Shown piece after piece: positions 47,258-47,320 of a stretch of DNA of 47,320 bases. The notes under the pieces were generated by a model. It saw only the letters and a program-made list of their open reading frames with translations, was not told the DNA's origin and did not search any database. The translations under genes were made by a program, and so were the position numbers. The DNA is from a virus: IMG/VR virus record IMGVR_UViG_3300032288_000087, positions 1 through 47,320 of that record. One strand, given 5' to 3'. The stretch's first letter is position 1. Every line of letters begins with the position of its first letter.

Positions 47258-47320
47258 GACCAGCCTGTGCCAACTGAGACCAGCCTGTGCCAACTGAGAC
47301 CAGCCTGTGCCAACTGAGAC
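47258..47320 (+). repeat. 20-nt direct repeats running off the window
   Basis: GACCAGCCTGTGCCAACTGA occurs three times in perfect tandem (47258-47277, 47278-47297, 47298-47317) and a fourth copy begins at the edge. It starts directly after the last DnaA box. The shape is that of iterons bound by a replication protein, but it could also be the point where an assembly collapsed in a longer tandem repeat. Confidence 0.95.

Larger units (their letters stand above)
46978..47320. other. Non-coding right end: candidate replication origin region
   Basis: No gene is supported in these 343 nt. It contains the leaderless promoter, a locally T/A-rich stretch at about 47022-47066 (runs such as TTTTTTCTTTTGAAATT) that could serve as an unwinding element, the DnaA-box array, and the 20-nt repeat that runs off the edge. 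Confidence 0.65.

Noticed and set aside
47033-47317. Plus-strand 94-codon frame over the origin
   Set aside because: Its C-terminal half is just the DnaA boxes and the 20-nt repeat translated; no supporting start signal.
47168-47320. CRISPR array
   Set aside because: Units are contiguous 11-nt and 20-nt repeats with no unique spacers; the first are DnaA boxes.
1-47320. tRNA genes, insertion sequences and attachment sites
   Set aside because: None was seen: no cloverleaf with a CCA-type end, no transposase or integrase motifs, and no core repeat flanking a module.

Overview
The window is the structural (virion) half of a tailed double-stranded DNA phage with a long, non-contractile-type tail module (siphovirus-like). 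Every gene I can support lies on the minus strand, so transcription runs from the right edge to the left. Evidence for an actinobacterial host: the distal tail, hub, major tail, capsid and protease proteins carry sequence patterns I know from actinobacteriophages; starts are a mix of ATG, GTG and TTG, most behind GGAGG-type ribosome sites; and the first gene has an ideal actinobacterial leaderless start (TANNNT six bases before ATG). The middling GC, lower than most cultured actinophages, suggests a low-GC (perhaps aquatic) actinobacterium, but that is inference.

Layout in transcription order, right to left. (1) 46978-47320: non-coding, with an AT-rich stretch, six perfect TTATCCACA DnaA boxes spaced exactly 11 nt plus two inverted relatives, then a 20-nt direct repeat running off the window. 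This looks like a replication origin. (2) 45570-46977: four small genes, one with a helix-turn-helix-like end. (3) 43770-45518: portal. No large terminase is present. (4) 42833-43777: portal-linked head protein with a Cys motif. (5) 26457-42836: one giant gene of 5459 codons, a third of the window, reading as a phage 'polyvalent protein': ADP-ribosyltransferase-like domains, a DEDDh exonuclease, a UvrD/Rep-type helicase, a NUDIX domain, a HipA/PI3K-like kinase fold, helical segments and several SH3-like repeat arrays. (6) 25274-26454: two small genes, one Cys-rich. (7) 19687-25230: an 1847-residue capsid maturation protease polyprotein that also holds a complete Dps-like ferritin domain. (8) 17674-19524: major capsid protein with a fused acidic scaffold. 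(9) 12877-17611: capsid-associated protein, major tail protein, head-tail adaptor and two neck/terminator proteins. (10) 12039-12826: tail assembly chaperone pair. (11) 8045-12013: tape measure. (12) 1-8045: distal tail protein, tail hub and a truncated fibre.

The genes form a tightly packed, translationally coupled assembly line (1-nt TAATG and 4-nt overlaps recur). Two things stand out. First, one beta-rich module of about 60-70 residues (pattern T-x-HG-x3-G-x-x-V-x-ISGV-x5-FNGTY-x-I-x2-VPSTTTFTY), which databases tend to call 'ubiquitin-activating E1 FCCH-like', has been inserted roughly 18 times into five different virion proteins, splitting the conserved distal tail and hub folds. A second, shorter module (SGTGI-x2-GT-x-VT) is shared by three tail-tip proteins. 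Second, the giant protein and the protease polyprotein join enzymatic domains that could be packaged and delivered with the DNA. All family assignments are from recognition of sequence patterns; no search was run.
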